From an uncultured Paenibacillaceae bacterium (GTDB lineage Bacteria; Bacillota; Bacilli; Paenibacillales; K13), in assembly GCA_913056365.1 (NCBI GenBank), contig CAJXLT010000011.1, positions 43,470-107,469 of the forward strand: a stretch of 64,000 nucleotides of DNA, given 5' to 3'. Within the stretch, counting starts at the first letter, position 1. Each line of letters begins with the position of its first letter. This document shows positions 17,086 through 26,061 of this stretch, piece after piece. The notes under the pieces are model-generated. The model saw nothing but the letters and a program-made list of their open reading frames with translations. It searched no databases and was not told where the DNA came from. Position numbers and translations under genes: made by a program.

Positions 17086-18287
17086 CCGTTCCCACCCCTA
17101 TTCTGATTTTTGTGCGTATAGATATTGCCTTGGTTTCTCCCGATGCGTTCGATATTCAGCTCGATCTGATAGTTTACTGGAATCGTTGGGAAGATGTCCG
17201 TCCAGGAATCTTTTGATTTTTTCCAATAATAAGGGTGCTGGATATGGACCTCCTCGGCAAATGCAAAGAGGTCTACCTTATATTGCTCCTGAGCGACTTG
17301 TACTAGTTCCATTAACGCATGTTCGATTTTGTCAGCAAATTTTTGTTCAATCCGCCTCAGGTTTTCATCTTTACTCAGATCAAGCGAGTTCAGATTTTCG
17401 ATAATCCTGGATTTGGCTTTGAATTTCAGTTCGATATGAGGCTTGTTTCCCTCAATCTTGGTATGAATGCTGGCATCTGTGCCAAAGATGTGAATGCTCG
17501 TTGTACCCGGGAGACTTTCGTTTTTGCTCTCAACTTGCATTGTCATATTGGTTTCCTTGAGCTTCCCCTGGAATAAGGAAAACATGGTGGTTTGACGTTC
17601 ATTCAAAAAACCGATCAGTTTTTTGTTGCGGTATACCGCGATACGATCGATTCGAAAAAACTTTCCAGCCTCTCCCTCGTCTACAAGGCTGACTGCTCCC
17701 GTTAGTGTAGGTTTATCCGGATTGACCACACTGTACAGAAATTCGTCCATTGTTTCAGCATATCCGCTGCCGCCCTTCATGATTTTTTTCAGCGCTATGG
17801 AGGAGATCGGTTCCAGATTATATTGGGTTGTGAGAATGTCTTTTGCTTTCATGTTGTATGCGGTCAGTACATAGGCGCTGTACCGGCTGTCAGGAGAGCG
17901 CATAAACCAATCTAGTGCTTGTTCGATTCCTGCTCTAGCATAAGCGTCTCCTATGACAAAGACGGCTCGTTGCCCGAGGAAAAACTTCTGGGATAACTGC
18001 TGCTGCAAGCGATTGATAATTTCAGGCGCGCTAAAGCCGTTATCCGAGATCGTAAGGAATGGCTGCTGCGGGGAAGGACCGGGCTGATTGTCCTTCCCGC
18101 CTGACACTCCTGCAGGTATCGCGATTTGAACGATTCCTTCTATTTGACCATCTTCGGTCAAATCAAAACCGCTGCCCATGATGATCGCCAATTGCTCAAT
18201 TTCATCACTATCCCAGCAGCCTGCTAGCAGGATGAAGTACAGCATTAGAATTCCCGCACGCGCAAGCGGGAAGGAGCGCTTGGTCAT
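17082..18287 (-). CDS. gerAC-like: Ger(x)C-family germination lipoprotein
   Basis: A 401-residue lipoprotein. The signal peptide ends in lipobox LAGC (MTKRSFPLARAGILMLYFIL then LAGCWDSDEIEQ), with WDxxEIE typical of GerC proteins. The C-terminal two-thirds form the Ger(x)C domain (KLIGFLNERQTTMFSLFQG, then the helix EQKFADKIEHALMELVQVAQ). It sits on the outer face of the spore inner membrane as part of the germinant receptor. ATG 18287 overlaps the gerA stop by 4 nt and is preceded by a G-rich ribosome site; an in-frame extension upstream would remove the lipobox from the N-terminus. Confidence 0.93.
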   Translation of the reverse strand: MTKRSFPLARAGILMLYFILLAGCWDSDEIEQLAIIMGSGFDLTEDGQIEGIVQIAIPAGVSGGKDNQPGPSPQQPFLTISDNGFSAPEIINRLQQQLSQKFFLGQRAVFVIGDAYARAGIEQALDWFMRSPDSRYSAYVLTAYNMKAKDILTTQYNLEPISSIALKKIMKGGSGYAETMDEFLYSVVNPDKPTLTGAVSLVDEGEAGKFFRIDRIAVYRNKKLIGFLNERQTTMFSLFQGKLKETNMTMQVESKNESLPGTTSIHIFGTDASIHTKIEGNKPHIELKFKAKSRIIENLNSLDLSKDENLRRIEQKFADKIEHALMELVQVAQEQYKVDLFAFAEEVHIQHPYYWKKSKDSWTDIFPTIPVNYQIELNIERIGRNQGNIYTHKNQNRGGNG

Positions 18288-19807
18288 CCAGAATCCCCCC
18301 CTGTTTGATGCGGGCGCTTGCGTAATATCCACCACGGCGCTCTGACAAGCACATCCCATAATCCCGAAGCTTGAAAAGGAGCTATGGGAGTCAAATAAGG
18401 GACTCCGAATGAACGCAAGGTTACGAGATGAATCAGGAGAGCCAACAAAGCTGCGCCAATGCCGAACAGACCAAACAGACCCGCCATGATGACGACAGGG
18501 AAGCGTAATAATCGCAAAGCGAGATTCATATTTACCTTAGGAATCAGGAAAGACGAAATGCCTGTCAGGGCGACGACAATGACAATCGGAGCGGAAATAA
18601 TTCCCGCTTGAACGGCCGCTTGTCCTATTACCAGCGCGCCTACGATACTGACGGTGGGGCCGATGGGTGTTGGAAGACGAATGCCGGCTTCGCGAAGCGC
18701 TTCAAAGATGATTTCCATCATTAAGGTTTCCAGCATCGTTGGGAATGGCGCTGCCGCTCTGGCTGCGGCAATGCTGAGGGACAGCGCAGTCGGTATCATC
18801 TCCTGATGGAATGTCGTAATGGCCACATACAGTGAAGGCATTAGCAACGTCAACAGGGCGAACAAAAAACGAAGCCAGCGAAAAGCTGTAGCAAACATAA
18901 ATTTGTTGTAGTAATCTTCGACTATCTGAAATCCTTGCCAAAAAGTAGCGGGGACGATATTGACCATTGGCGTTCCGTCCACGATAATAGCGGCTTTGCC
19001 TTCGTAGATCAATGCGGCAACGGTATCCGGACGTTCGCTCATTTGCATAAGCGGAAAGGGAGTGTAACGTACATCGCTGATGATTTCTTCAATATGACCT
19101 GATTCGAATATGACGTCAATCTTGATTTGAGTAAGACGACGCTTGACCTCTTCGATCAATTCATTGGGCGCAATCCCTTCCATGTAAGCAACGGCCACGA
19201 CTGTATGCGAAACATCCCCGAGGATGAAGGTCTCCACTTTTAGACGCGGTGTCTTCAGCCTAACGCGCAACAGGGCAATATTCACGTTCAGATTTTCAAT
19301 GAAACCAGAATGAGGGCCGCGAATGACCGCTTCTGTTACAGGTTCCTCCACAGCTCGATTCAAGTTCTTGTTCTGAAGCTTGATGGCGAGAGCTTTGTTG
19401 GACGATTGCATCATTAGCACGATGCTGCCAGACGTAATGTCTCGGACAGCTTCACTCAGTTCTGTAATGGTCTTCGTATGTACAACTGAGAAGGACGCAT
19501 TGTGAATCGCCTTGATGACTGGGGAAGCGCCGTCTGGCTGGCGGATTTGTTCGAGCAGCGGTTCCAGCAAGTCGAAATCTAGGCTCTGGGTATCCACAAG
19601 TCCCTGCATATAGGCGACAAGCCCAGGTTCGGATTGTTGAAAATAGACGGGATGGATATAAAAGTCGGCACATCTGTCAAACAATTCTCTTAACGCAGCT
19701 TCATTGTCTTCCAGACGGTCAGAGATTTTGGCATTTCCTTGTTCTTCGGGGATAGCCAGCTTGCGGCTGATATCTGGAAGGCGTTTGGTTCGGCTTCTTA
19801 TTCGCAT
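18284..19807 (-). CDS. gerAA-like: Spore germination receptor subunit A (GerA family)
   Basis: A 507-residue GerAA-family protein. It has a soluble N-terminal domain of about 270 residues (LYDRC-like LRELFDRCADFYIHPVYFQQ, VVHTKTITELSEAV, SGHIEEIISDVRYTPFP, YEGKAAIIVDGTP) and then four to five membrane segments (for example FAGLFGLFGIGAALLALLI region). The A subunits form oligomeric ion channels in the spore membrane. Start is uncertain: ATG 19807 has a distant AAAAGG, and an in-frame TTG at 19822 lies on it. A short frame (19798-19878) overlapping the start could provide translational coupling. First gene of the operon; expected to be made in the forespore. Confidence 0.92.
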   Translation of the reverse strand: MRIRSRTKRLPDISRKLAIPEEQGNAKISDRLEDNEAALRELFDRCADFYIHPVYFQQSEPGLVAYMQGLVDTQSLDFDLLEPLLEQIRQPDGASPVIKAIHNASFSVVHTKTITELSEAVRDITSGSIVLMMQSSNKALAIKLQNKNLNRAVEEPVTEAVIRGPHSGFIENLNVNIALLRVRLKTPRLKVETFILGDVSHTVVAVAYMEGIAPNELIEEVKRRLTQIKIDVIFESGHIEEIISDVRYTPFPLMQMSERPDTVAALIYEGKAAIIVDGTPMVNIVPATFWQGFQIVEDYYNKFMFATAFRWLRFLFALLTLLMPSLYVAITTFHQEMIPTALSLSIAAARAAAPFPTMLETLMMEIIFEALREAGIRLPTPIGPTVSIVGALVIGQAAVQAGIISAPIVIVVALTGISSFLIPKVNMNLALRLLRFPVVIMAGLFGLFGIGAALLALLIHLVTLRSFGVPYLTPIAPFQASGLWDVLVRAPWWILRKRPHQTGGDSG

Positions 19808-19878
19808 AATGGCTGTACACAACCTTTTGTCAGAAATTGCTTGAGCATAGGTTGCCCTGAGGCCGGCTTGCTATTCAT
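19798..19878 (-). CDS. Possible 26-codon leader frame coupled to gerA
   Basis: ATG 19878 is preceded by CAGGA at about 8 nt and begins MNSKPASGQPMLKQF. The frame ends with TAA at 19798-19800, overlapping the gerA ATG (19805-19807) by 10 bases. The peptide has no recognisable domain. It would make sense as a coupling leader because gerA itself has a poorly spaced ribosome site. Could be chance. Confidence 0.35.
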   Translation of the reverse strand: MNSKPASGQPMLKQFLTKGCVQPLCE

Positions 19879-19969
19879 AATCAATTCCTGTCTCCTAGTA
19901 CCGTATGATTTGCCGTTGTATTGGGAAATTTATGAAGGTGTCTTTATGAAAATGAGGCGGTGTAAGTAG

Positions 19970-20068
19970 GTGAAGGTGAAAAAACTGTTTTGGCAGATCG
20001 TTATGTTTTTGGTGATCGTAGCTTTGTCTGGCGCAGTTTTTTATTATGCCGTCAAAGTGGATAAATAA
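19970..20068 (+). CDS. Small single-pass membrane protein (32 residues)
   Basis: A GTG-initiated frame encodes a 32-residue peptide: a basic N-terminus MKVKK, one hydrophobic helix (LFWQIVMFLVIVALSGAVFY) and a short polar tail ending VKVDK. GAGG lies about 12 nt upstream; a second GTG at 19976 is an alternative start with AGGTGAAG just before it. It is divergent from gerA and is followed by a strong terminator (20127-20169). I do not recognise the family. The clean signal-anchor pattern supports a real gene. Confidence 0.5.
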   Translation: MKVKKLFWQIVMFLVIVALSGAVFYYAVKVDK

Positions 20069-20126
20069 TAGCTGAGCTCCGTTCTGCTCCCCTCATACTA
20101 GTAGAGCGCGAGGCGGAATAAATGGA

Positions 20127-20169
20127 AAGAAGGTGCCCTCGTGTCAGAAATGACGGAGAGCACCTTCTT
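20127..20169. terminator. Strong bidirectional terminator
   Basis: 10-bp perfect stem AAGAAGGTGC / GCACCTTCTT continuing through CTC/GAG into an inner TGTCA-GAAA-TGACG hairpin. It lies between the small membrane gene (+) and the SLH surface gene (-, stop at 20174) and can serve both. Confidence 0.85.
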
Positions 20170-20173
20170 ATTG

Positions 20174-23100
20174 TTAATTGATAAATTTCATGTATTGCAG
20201 CATTTCTCTCAACATGACAGCGGATTGTGCGCGTGAGGCATAGGCTTTAGGTGCGAAGCTTGTGTCAGACATCCCTTGAATAATGCCTGCTTCCAGCAGC
20301 TGCGAAGTTGGTTCTGCCGCCCATGCTGCAACGCTCGTGCGATCAGTGAAGCGTTGCAAGGAGGCTAGGCTTGCTTCCGGCAGTTCACTGCCGGCGAAGC
20401 TCATCGCCCGTGTGAGGATGGCCGCCATCTGCTCGCGTGTAACGGGTTCATGCGGTCTGAACGTATAATCCTCATAGCCTGAGATCACACCTGCCTCCAC
20501 GGCTGTGACTAATGCACCGGCATACCAGGCGGTTGTTGGCACATCCTTGAAGGAAGCTGCCATCGAGCTATCGGCCAGCCCCAGTGAACGGACGATCAGC
20601 GCGGCGAATTCGGCTCTGGTTATGTGTTCATTCGGTGCGAAGCTGTGGCTTTCAATGCCAGACAGGATCAGCTTATGAGCGAGTAGCTCTATGTCTGCTT
20701 GTGCCCAATGTCCTTCAATGTCCGTAAAGTGCTGCATAGTTTGCACGACCGCATACATGCTGTTATGCGGTGCATAGAACGTTGCCATGACACTGTTATT
20801 CTTGTTCGTGAAGACGGACGGTATGAAGTGCAGATAATTGTCTTTGTCTATCCAGACGACAGTGGATGTATCCGTATCGACCGGAGAATCCAGTGTCAAG
20901 GTACGCTCCGTATAGAGGTTCCCGAATGATACTAATTCTTGATCATCTGCATAAATCGTGAAGTCAACCGGAGTCGTGAGCAGGCGGTAGCCCAACTCGC
21001 TCCCTGCACTGTCCAAGCTGCTTCTGACGGTATCGGATGCGATCGCAATGGCAACAGTCAGTATCGCAGAACCCGGCACGTCTTCCCATAGCTGAAGTGG
21101 GACGAGATAGCTAGCGCCGTTGATACGAACATGCATCGCAGCATCCGGCTCGTTCTGATAGACCTCATGAATCGCATCTGCCGGCACTTCGATCTTGACG
21201 ATTGGATCGGTATTGTTGACTTCAATAACTGTGATTGGCGTATCGGCAAACATTGCACTCACCATTTCGGCGTTAAGCTGCAAGCGAATAGTAGTTCTAC
21301 CATCGCTATCCTCCTCGTGAATGACGGTAACGACCTCGTCTTCGCCATTAATGCGAATGCCTAATTCAGAGTCTGTCGTTGCGCCAGACCCGCTCCCGCT
21401 TGACTGGCCACCGGAACGGACGGCGGTCAATTGGATGCTACCCGCATCAATCGTAGTTCCAGCGATGACTTCAGCTGTAATACTAGTTGATCTATAACGA
21501 GACGCTGAGAACGTAATCGTCTGATTGCCTTCGTCGATGTCCGTCAATGAGAAGCGTCCTTGGCTGTCCGTCGTTGTACTGCGATCATTCCAGACAACGG
21601 AAGCGCCGCTAAGTGGAACGTTGCTTCTCCCGTACACAACGCCAGTGACGGTGCCGGTCACTGGCAGAACATTCGCAGTCAATGTAATCCGTCCGATATT
21701 CGTCACCACGCCTGCCGCCACATGGACGGACATCTGCTTCGTCTCATAATCGGATGCAGTAATAGTGAGCATGTGACTGCCTTCTTCTACATGAAGCAGT
21801 GCGAAGCTTCCTTCGCTGTCTGTCGTCGAGCTAGTCCCGTTCAAGGAGACCGTCGCACCAGGTAGCGGCACATCGCCCCCGCCATATACAATTCCTGTGA
21901 CAGTCCCGGTCGTTGGAGGCGGGAGTTCTACCGTAATCGTTGCGCTCGCAGTATGTGAACCGTCCGCGGTCGTCACGGTGATGAGTGCCGTTCCTTCAGA
22001 GACCGGTGTGACTTCTCCTGACGCATTAACCGTTGCCACTTCTGGACGATTGGAACTCCAAGCGACTGTCTGATTGGTTGCGTCGGCAGGCTCGACCGTT
22101 GCTGTCAGCTTCAGAGGGGCTTGTCCTTCGACAAGGGTGGCCTCAGTGGTATCAAGGCTGACGCCAGTCACCGAAATGATCATTCGAATATACGCTTCGT
22201 CTAGCTGCACACTGTTCCATGCTTGTATCATATCCATCGTATTTATCTCATACATATTCAAGTATTGGCCGATACTTACACCCTGTATGTCCTCCCCGAG
22301 TGTATACACCGTTGCCTCGTTCGGAACAATCTCACCCAATATCGGCTGCGCAGACGCACTACCCGTGAGGGTGTAGGCGAATGTATTCCCAGCATGTCCA
22401 GCTACTGCTGTAACTTGTGTAGCGGTTAACACATTGCCAGGTTCAATGTGGAAATCGGTGAGTGCAGGGGCCAATTCGTTCACGGTGAGTGAAATTGTAC
22501 GGTCGACACTGGCACCGCCGGCATCCGTTGCCGTGAACGTAATGGAAGACGTACCAGCTTGCTCGGGCACGCCTTGTAGCTCGCCTGAAGTACTCAAGCT
22601 CATGCCGTCAGGAAGCGGACTTGAGCTCCAGGTCAATCCGCTGCCAAGTCCGTCAAATCCGGATAGTTGATAGGAATAAAGGGTTTCCTTGGTAGCGTAA
22701 GGCAAGGCGGTCGACACGACAGCTGGCCGCAAATAAGGGTAGCCATCATTGACGGCAGAGTCAATATGCCAGTCCTCCGCGAAGTTGAACCCATTGTAAG
22801 TCGATGGTACTTTCATATCTGCGGTCAAATGACCTGTCGCTCCGCTGGCATCTGTCGACTGCCCGGTCGTCTGCCTGTCGAAATAGGAATTGTCTACGGA
22901 ATTCGTTCCGAACGTACTCGCCATCAGCCCGCCAAATTCGGTGCCGGTTGCGTTAGTAGTTTTCGTAATATCCACGTCGCCAACCGCATATGTACGCGCT
23001 ATGTTTGCATTGTATATGAATCCGACTAAACCGGCTGAATGAAGGTAATGGTTGTTGCCGATTTTGTTCGTGACTGTGCCTGTTGCATAAGAATCAGCAA

Positions 23101-23749
23101 GCATATGGCTCGCCACATGCCCGGCTAAGCCGCCGACGTATATATTATTTCCAACTCCGCTCGTGACGGAAGCAGAAGAATATGTATATTGAATCGAAGC
23201 TTGGTCCGCCAAACCTATCAAACCGCCTGTAGACACGGCATTGTAATCCAATCCCTCGCCTCCGCCTTCCACACTGCCCAGCGAATAACTCCGTTCTATG
23301 CTCCCGTTATGTTGATATCCGACCAAGCCTCCTGTTGAAGCTCCGCCGACTACTTGCACCGATACACCCACATTACGAATTGTGCCAGAGGATTCCCCGA
23401 AGAAGCCGACATTTTCCAATGCATCCTCATCAATCGTAATGCCAGAAATGATGTAACCATTGCCATCGAAAATACCTGTATACGGTTCGAAGCTGTTGCC
23501 TCCTAATGGTGTCCACGCATTGCCAGACAAGTCTACGGCATTCATCAACATCATATCCTTGTCGAGATACTCCACCTGATTCTCGTTGATATACATCAAT
23601 TGCTGTGCAGTGGATATCTGCACCCATCCGTCTGCTTCAGGCGGCGGGGTGCTACCGGGTTCTGCATATGTGTGTGAAGCGTTCAGACCGAATGGTCCAA
23701 CCATGATTACGATCAACATCCAGCACAATACCTTTGAAAATTGTCGCAT
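20174..23749 (-). CDS. Large SLH-anchored surface protein with GLUG, Ig-like, BIG2 and regulatory-like domains
   Basis: A 1191-residue exported protein. Signal peptide 1-29 (ends SHTYA). Residues 40-330 carry GLUG-type repeats (GGLVGYQHNGSIERSYSLGS, GGLIGLADQASIQYTYSSAS and others). About 345-430 is a putative Ig domain (LPDGMSLSTSGELQGVPEQA). About 540-615 is a BIG2 bacterial Ig domain (VTPVSEGTALITVTTADG). 618-775 are two carboxypeptidase-regulatory-like domains (GIVYGGGDVPLPGATVSLNG). 800-1010 is a pre-SLH module also found in the protein at 57579. 1015-1191 are three SLH repeats (FTDIEGHWAQADIELLAHKL first). It should be held to secondary wall polymer. Probably an adhesin or structural surface protein; no catalytic domain is visible. 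GGAGG precedes ATG 23749. Confidence 0.9.
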   Translation of the reverse strand: MRQFSKVLCWMLIVIMVGPFGLNASHTYAEPGSTPPPEADGWVQISTAQQLMYINENQVEYLDKDMMLMNAVDLSGNAWTPLGGNSFEPYTGIFDGNGYIISGITIDEDALENVGFFGESSGTIRNVGVSVQVVGGASTGGLVGYQHNGSIERSYSLGSVEGGGEGLDYNAVSTGGLIGLADQASIQYTYSSASVTSGVGNNIYVGGLAGHVASHMLADSYATGTVTNKIGNNHYLHSAGLVGFIYNANIARTYAVGDVDITKTTNATGTEFGGLMASTFGTNSVDNSYFDRQTTGQSTDASGATGHLTADMKVPSTYNGFNFAEDWHIDSAVNDGYPYLRPAVVSTALPYATKETLYSYQLSGFDGLGSGLTWSSSPLPDGMSLSTSGELQGVPEQAGTSSITFTATDAGGASVDRTISLTVNELAPALTDFHIEPGNVLTATQVTAVAGHAGNTFAYTLTGSASAQPILGEIVPNEATVYTLGEDIQGVSIGQYLNMYEINTMDMIQAWNSVQLDEAYIRMIISVTGVSLDTTEATLVEGQAPLKLTATVEPADATNQTVAWSSNRPEVATVNASGEVTPVSEGTALITVTTADGSHTASATITVELPPPTTGTVTGIVYGGGDVPLPGATVSLNGTSSTTDSEGSFALLHVEEGSHMLTITASDYETKQMSVHVAAGVVTNIGRITLTANVLPVTGTVTGVVYGRSNVPLSGASVVWNDRSTTTDSQGRFSLTDIDEGNQTITFSASRYRSTSITAEVIAGTTIDAGSIQLTAVRSGGQSSGSGSGATTDSELGIRINGEDEVVTVIHEEDSDGRTTIRLQLNAEMVSAMFADTPITVIEVNNTDPIVKIEVPADAIHEVYQNEPDAAMHVRINGASYLVPLQLWEDVPGSAILTVAIAIASDTVRSSLDSAGSELGYRLLTTPVDFTIYADDQELVSFGNLYTERTLTLDSPVDTDTSTVVWIDKDNYLHFIPSVFTNKNNSVMATFYAPHNSMYAVVQTMQHFTDIEGHWAQADIELLAHKLILSGIESHSFAPNEHITRAEFAALIVRSLGLADSSMAASFKDVPTTAWYAGALVTAVEAGVISGYEDYTFRPHEPVTREQMAAILTRAMSFAGSELPEASLASLQRFTDRTSVAAWAAEPTSQLLEAGIIQGMSDTSFAPKAYASRAQSAVMLREMLQYMKFIN

Positions 23750-23956
23750 GTAAGGGAATCCTCCATCTTTCTTCTATTGTATTTTTCTTATTTGTATGAA
23801 TAGTATAAGCCTATCGGGTCTACTAGGGTAGCACTTTTTGTGGAACAAGTAATCAATGAAGTACATTCAAGCGAGTGTAGCAAGCTATAAGAAATGTAGT
23901 GGATCTACATATAGTAGAATAGGGATATCTATTCACAGAAACAAGGAGGTTGTGTG

Positions 23957-24547
23957 ATGGGGAAGCTAATCTCGCAAATGATGGTTTCGCTAGACGGGTA
24001 TATGGAGGGCGCAGACGGTGAGCTGGACTGGCATCATGTAGATGAGAAGTATCACGAATACGCAGAAGGGCTGTTGCATGCAGCAGATGCGATTGTGTTC
24101 GGGCGGAGAACTTATGAACATATGGAAGCGTTCTGGCCGACCGCTGTTGCTGCTGAACGATTCCCAGGCGTGGCTGCACGAATGAACGAGAAGCGGAAGA
24201 TCGTTATTTCCAACACGCTGGAGCAAGCGCAATGGGCGAACGCAACTGTGATTCCTGGGCGTGGGGAAGAAGCGGTGATGAAGCTGAAACAGGACATGGA
24301 AGGGGATTTGGTCATTCTGGCAAGTTCTGATTTGGCGGCAAGTTTGTCGGATGCAGGCTTGATTGATGAATATCACATCATTGTGAATCCGGTCGTACTG
24401 GGAAGGGGGAAGAAGGTGTTTCATGGCGTGCAGCGAAGAGTGATGTTGAAACCGATGCACACGCAGTCCTTTCCTAGCGGCAGCATGTTGATGTGGTATC
24501 AGTCGGTGAACGGGATACAAGGTGATACAGCTGACGCTATAACGTGA
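23957..24547 (+). CDS. Dihydrofolate-reductase-family protein (RibD C-terminal type)
   Basis: A 196-residue protein of the DHFR-like RibD_C family: KLISQMMVSLDGYMEG at the N-terminus, VFGRRTYEHMEAFWPT, LASSDLAASLSDAGLIDEYH and NPVVLGRGKKVF. These residues form the NADPH-binding reductase fold seen in YyaP/YwjB-like proteins. The physiological substrate is not known. ATG 23957 has AAGGAGGT at ideal spacing. Confidence 0.9.
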   Translation: MGKLISQMMVSLDGYMEGADGELDWHHVDEKYHEYAEGLLHAADAIVFGRRTYEHMEAFWPTAVAAERFPGVAARMNEKRKIVISNTLEQAQWANATVIPGRGEEAVMKLKQDMEGDLVILASSDLAASLSDAGLIDEYHIIVNPVVLGRGKKVFHGVQRRVMLKPMHTQSFPSGSMLMWYQSVNGIQGDTADAIT

Positions 24548-24646
24548 ATATTCTCTGACAAGAAGGATGGGGCAAGAAGCATGGACACGAAGTAAGAAGT
24601 AGATGGGCGACAGCGGCGGTATGGCACTGATGTTATGACTGGAATT

Positions 24647-24830
24647 CCTGCGATCATGCAGGCTTTGATTTCACAAACGACGATATTTTTGTGAAATTGC
24701 TGCGAATCTGCATCTTACCACTCTAGAATTTGCGGATTTCTACACATTGAGCGTGCAAAGCCTGCATCAGTGTCGGGATTTTTAATGTTCATCCTATTTC
24801 CTCGCAACATTCCTGCAGATTTGCAACTTT
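24647..24830 (+). repeat. CCTGC-element copy 2
   Basis: Module 1 CCTGCGATCATGCAGG (24647-24662), module 2 GCTGCGAATCTGCATCTTAC (24699-24718), a decayed module 3 (about 24755-24780) and module 4 CCTGCAGATTTGCA (24812-24825). Spacings follow the copy at 34178. It fills the 384-bp gap between two convergent genes; nothing else is visible there. Confidence 0.75.
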
Positions 24831-24931
24831 TCCCTTATTCGATTAGAAGCGGTTTTGGCAAGTATTGTCCGGCTACATGCTCGCATCGTCTGATCCGATA
24901 GTGGGCTGGTTTGGTAACGGGTGCTTGGTCT

Positions 24932-25903
24932 TCAATAGATTGTTCGCCATAGATAAAAGGTCGCATAGGCTTCCCACTCGTGCCAATTGGCTGCTAATCG
25001 ATTGATGTCTGCTTTCGGAGGCTTGCTGTCCAGCTCTAGCAGCAGCTTGATTGCATTGTGCAACCCGACATCATCGATCGGGAAGGCATCCTTGAACCGC
25101 AAGCATCGCATGAGAACATAATTGGCCGTCCAAGGTCCAATGCCGCGAATCGCGGTTAATTGCTGTTCGGCCTGTCTGCAGCTGCCAGCTTGCAGCAAAC
25201 TGTGCTTCGTGAGGTTGCCTTCTGCGATAAGGGCAGCCACGTGGATTAAGTATTCCGATTTGCGTGTAGTCATACGCATGGAAGACAGATCCTGAACAGT
25301 CAGACTGGCAATAGTCTCAGGCGTTGGGAAGAGCCAATAATGCTCATCGCCATATGCGATAGGCTTGCCGAAGGCTTCCACGAAGCGGCGCTTCAAGGTG
25401 TAGGCGTAGGTGAGATTGATCTGCTGACCGATAATCCCCCAGCATACCGCCTCGAACAGATCTGGTATACCGACGACACGAAGACCGTAGAATCGGGGCA
25501 CAACCTTATGCAACAACGCATCTGTTCCCGCTAATTGATAAAAAGGAGCAAGATTCGTGTCTAGATCGAACCAGTCTCGCACATATTCTTCGGCATAGCA
25601 GCGCATGCGTTCGGACGGCGAAGCTTCACCCAAGAAGTGGATGACGATTCCCTGATCCTGCCCTTCGCTGACTTCCACTACTGAAGTCTCTTGTTCATAA
25701 GTAAGCGCTTTGCGTACACATCCTTCCTGAATATGGAACATGCACTCGTTCGATGAGCGAGACAGGAAGGACCAATTCTCAGTGAAACGGAACTCTTCTG
25801 GAGTTGGGATGACTATCGATGAATAAGTCTCTATTTGTGATTGCTTCAATATAAATTCCTCCAGTCTAGGCGAAATGTGAATGGGGACAACGATGAGGGT
25901 CAC
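24932..25903 (-). CDS. alkA-like: DNA-3-methyladenine glycosylase II (AlkA-like)
   Basis: A 323-residue base-excision glycosylase. The HhH-GPD core is at about 140-315: FEAVCWGIIGQQINLTYAYT, hairpin motif LTAIRGIGPWTANYVLMRCL and the catalytic Asp in DAFPIDDVGL. The N-terminal 130 residues form the AlkA-N beta-domain. It removes alkylated purines from DNA. It is divergent from adaA-adaB, an arrangement also known in Bacillus. Start GTG 25903 has no clear ribosome site, so the true start may be slightly internal. Confidence 0.9.
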   Translation of the reverse strand: MTLIVVPIHISPRLEEFILKQSQIETYSSIVIPTPEEFRFTENWSFLSRSSNECMFHIQEGCVRKALTYEQETSVVEVSEGQDQGIVIHFLGEASPSERMRCYAEEYVRDWFDLDTNLAPFYQLAGTDALLHKVVPRFYGLRVVGIPDLFEAVCWGIIGQQINLTYAYTLKRRFVEAFGKPIAYGDEHYWLFPTPETIASLTVQDLSSMRMTTRKSEYLIHVAALIAEGNLTKHSLLQAGSCRQAEQQLTAIRGIGPWTANYVLMRCLRFKDAFPIDDVGLHNAIKLLLELDSKPPKADINRLAANWHEWEAYATFYLWRTIY

Positions 25904-25983
25904 TCAGTTATGTTATCGTAACGGCTGATTATCCAAGTCACTGCCTCATTATAGTTGTATCATAACATGGGCAACAGGTGATG

Positions 25984-26010
25984 TTGACATCTTGCGCTTC
26001 TATTCGCAAG
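25984..26010 (+). promoter_or_regulatory. Candidate -35 and inverted repeat upstream of adaA
   Basis: TTGACA at 25984-25989 is followed by an inverted repeat CTTGCG-N8-CGCAAG at 25991-26010, and another GGCAAG occurs at 26022-26027. Methylated Ada proteins bind GCAA-containing boxes upstream of their own promoter, so this is a plausible AdaA site. No good -10 is visible at 17 nt. Confidence 0.4.
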
Positions 26011-26061
26011 GTCTTACATGCGGCAAGATAGACAGGTATACTGAGGTTGAGGTGGAAAAAC

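Noticed and set aside
20174..23749. Plus-strand frames of 60-120 residues inside the SLH protein gene
   Set aside because: Shadows of the long minus-strand frame; none has a ribosome site or recognisable domain.
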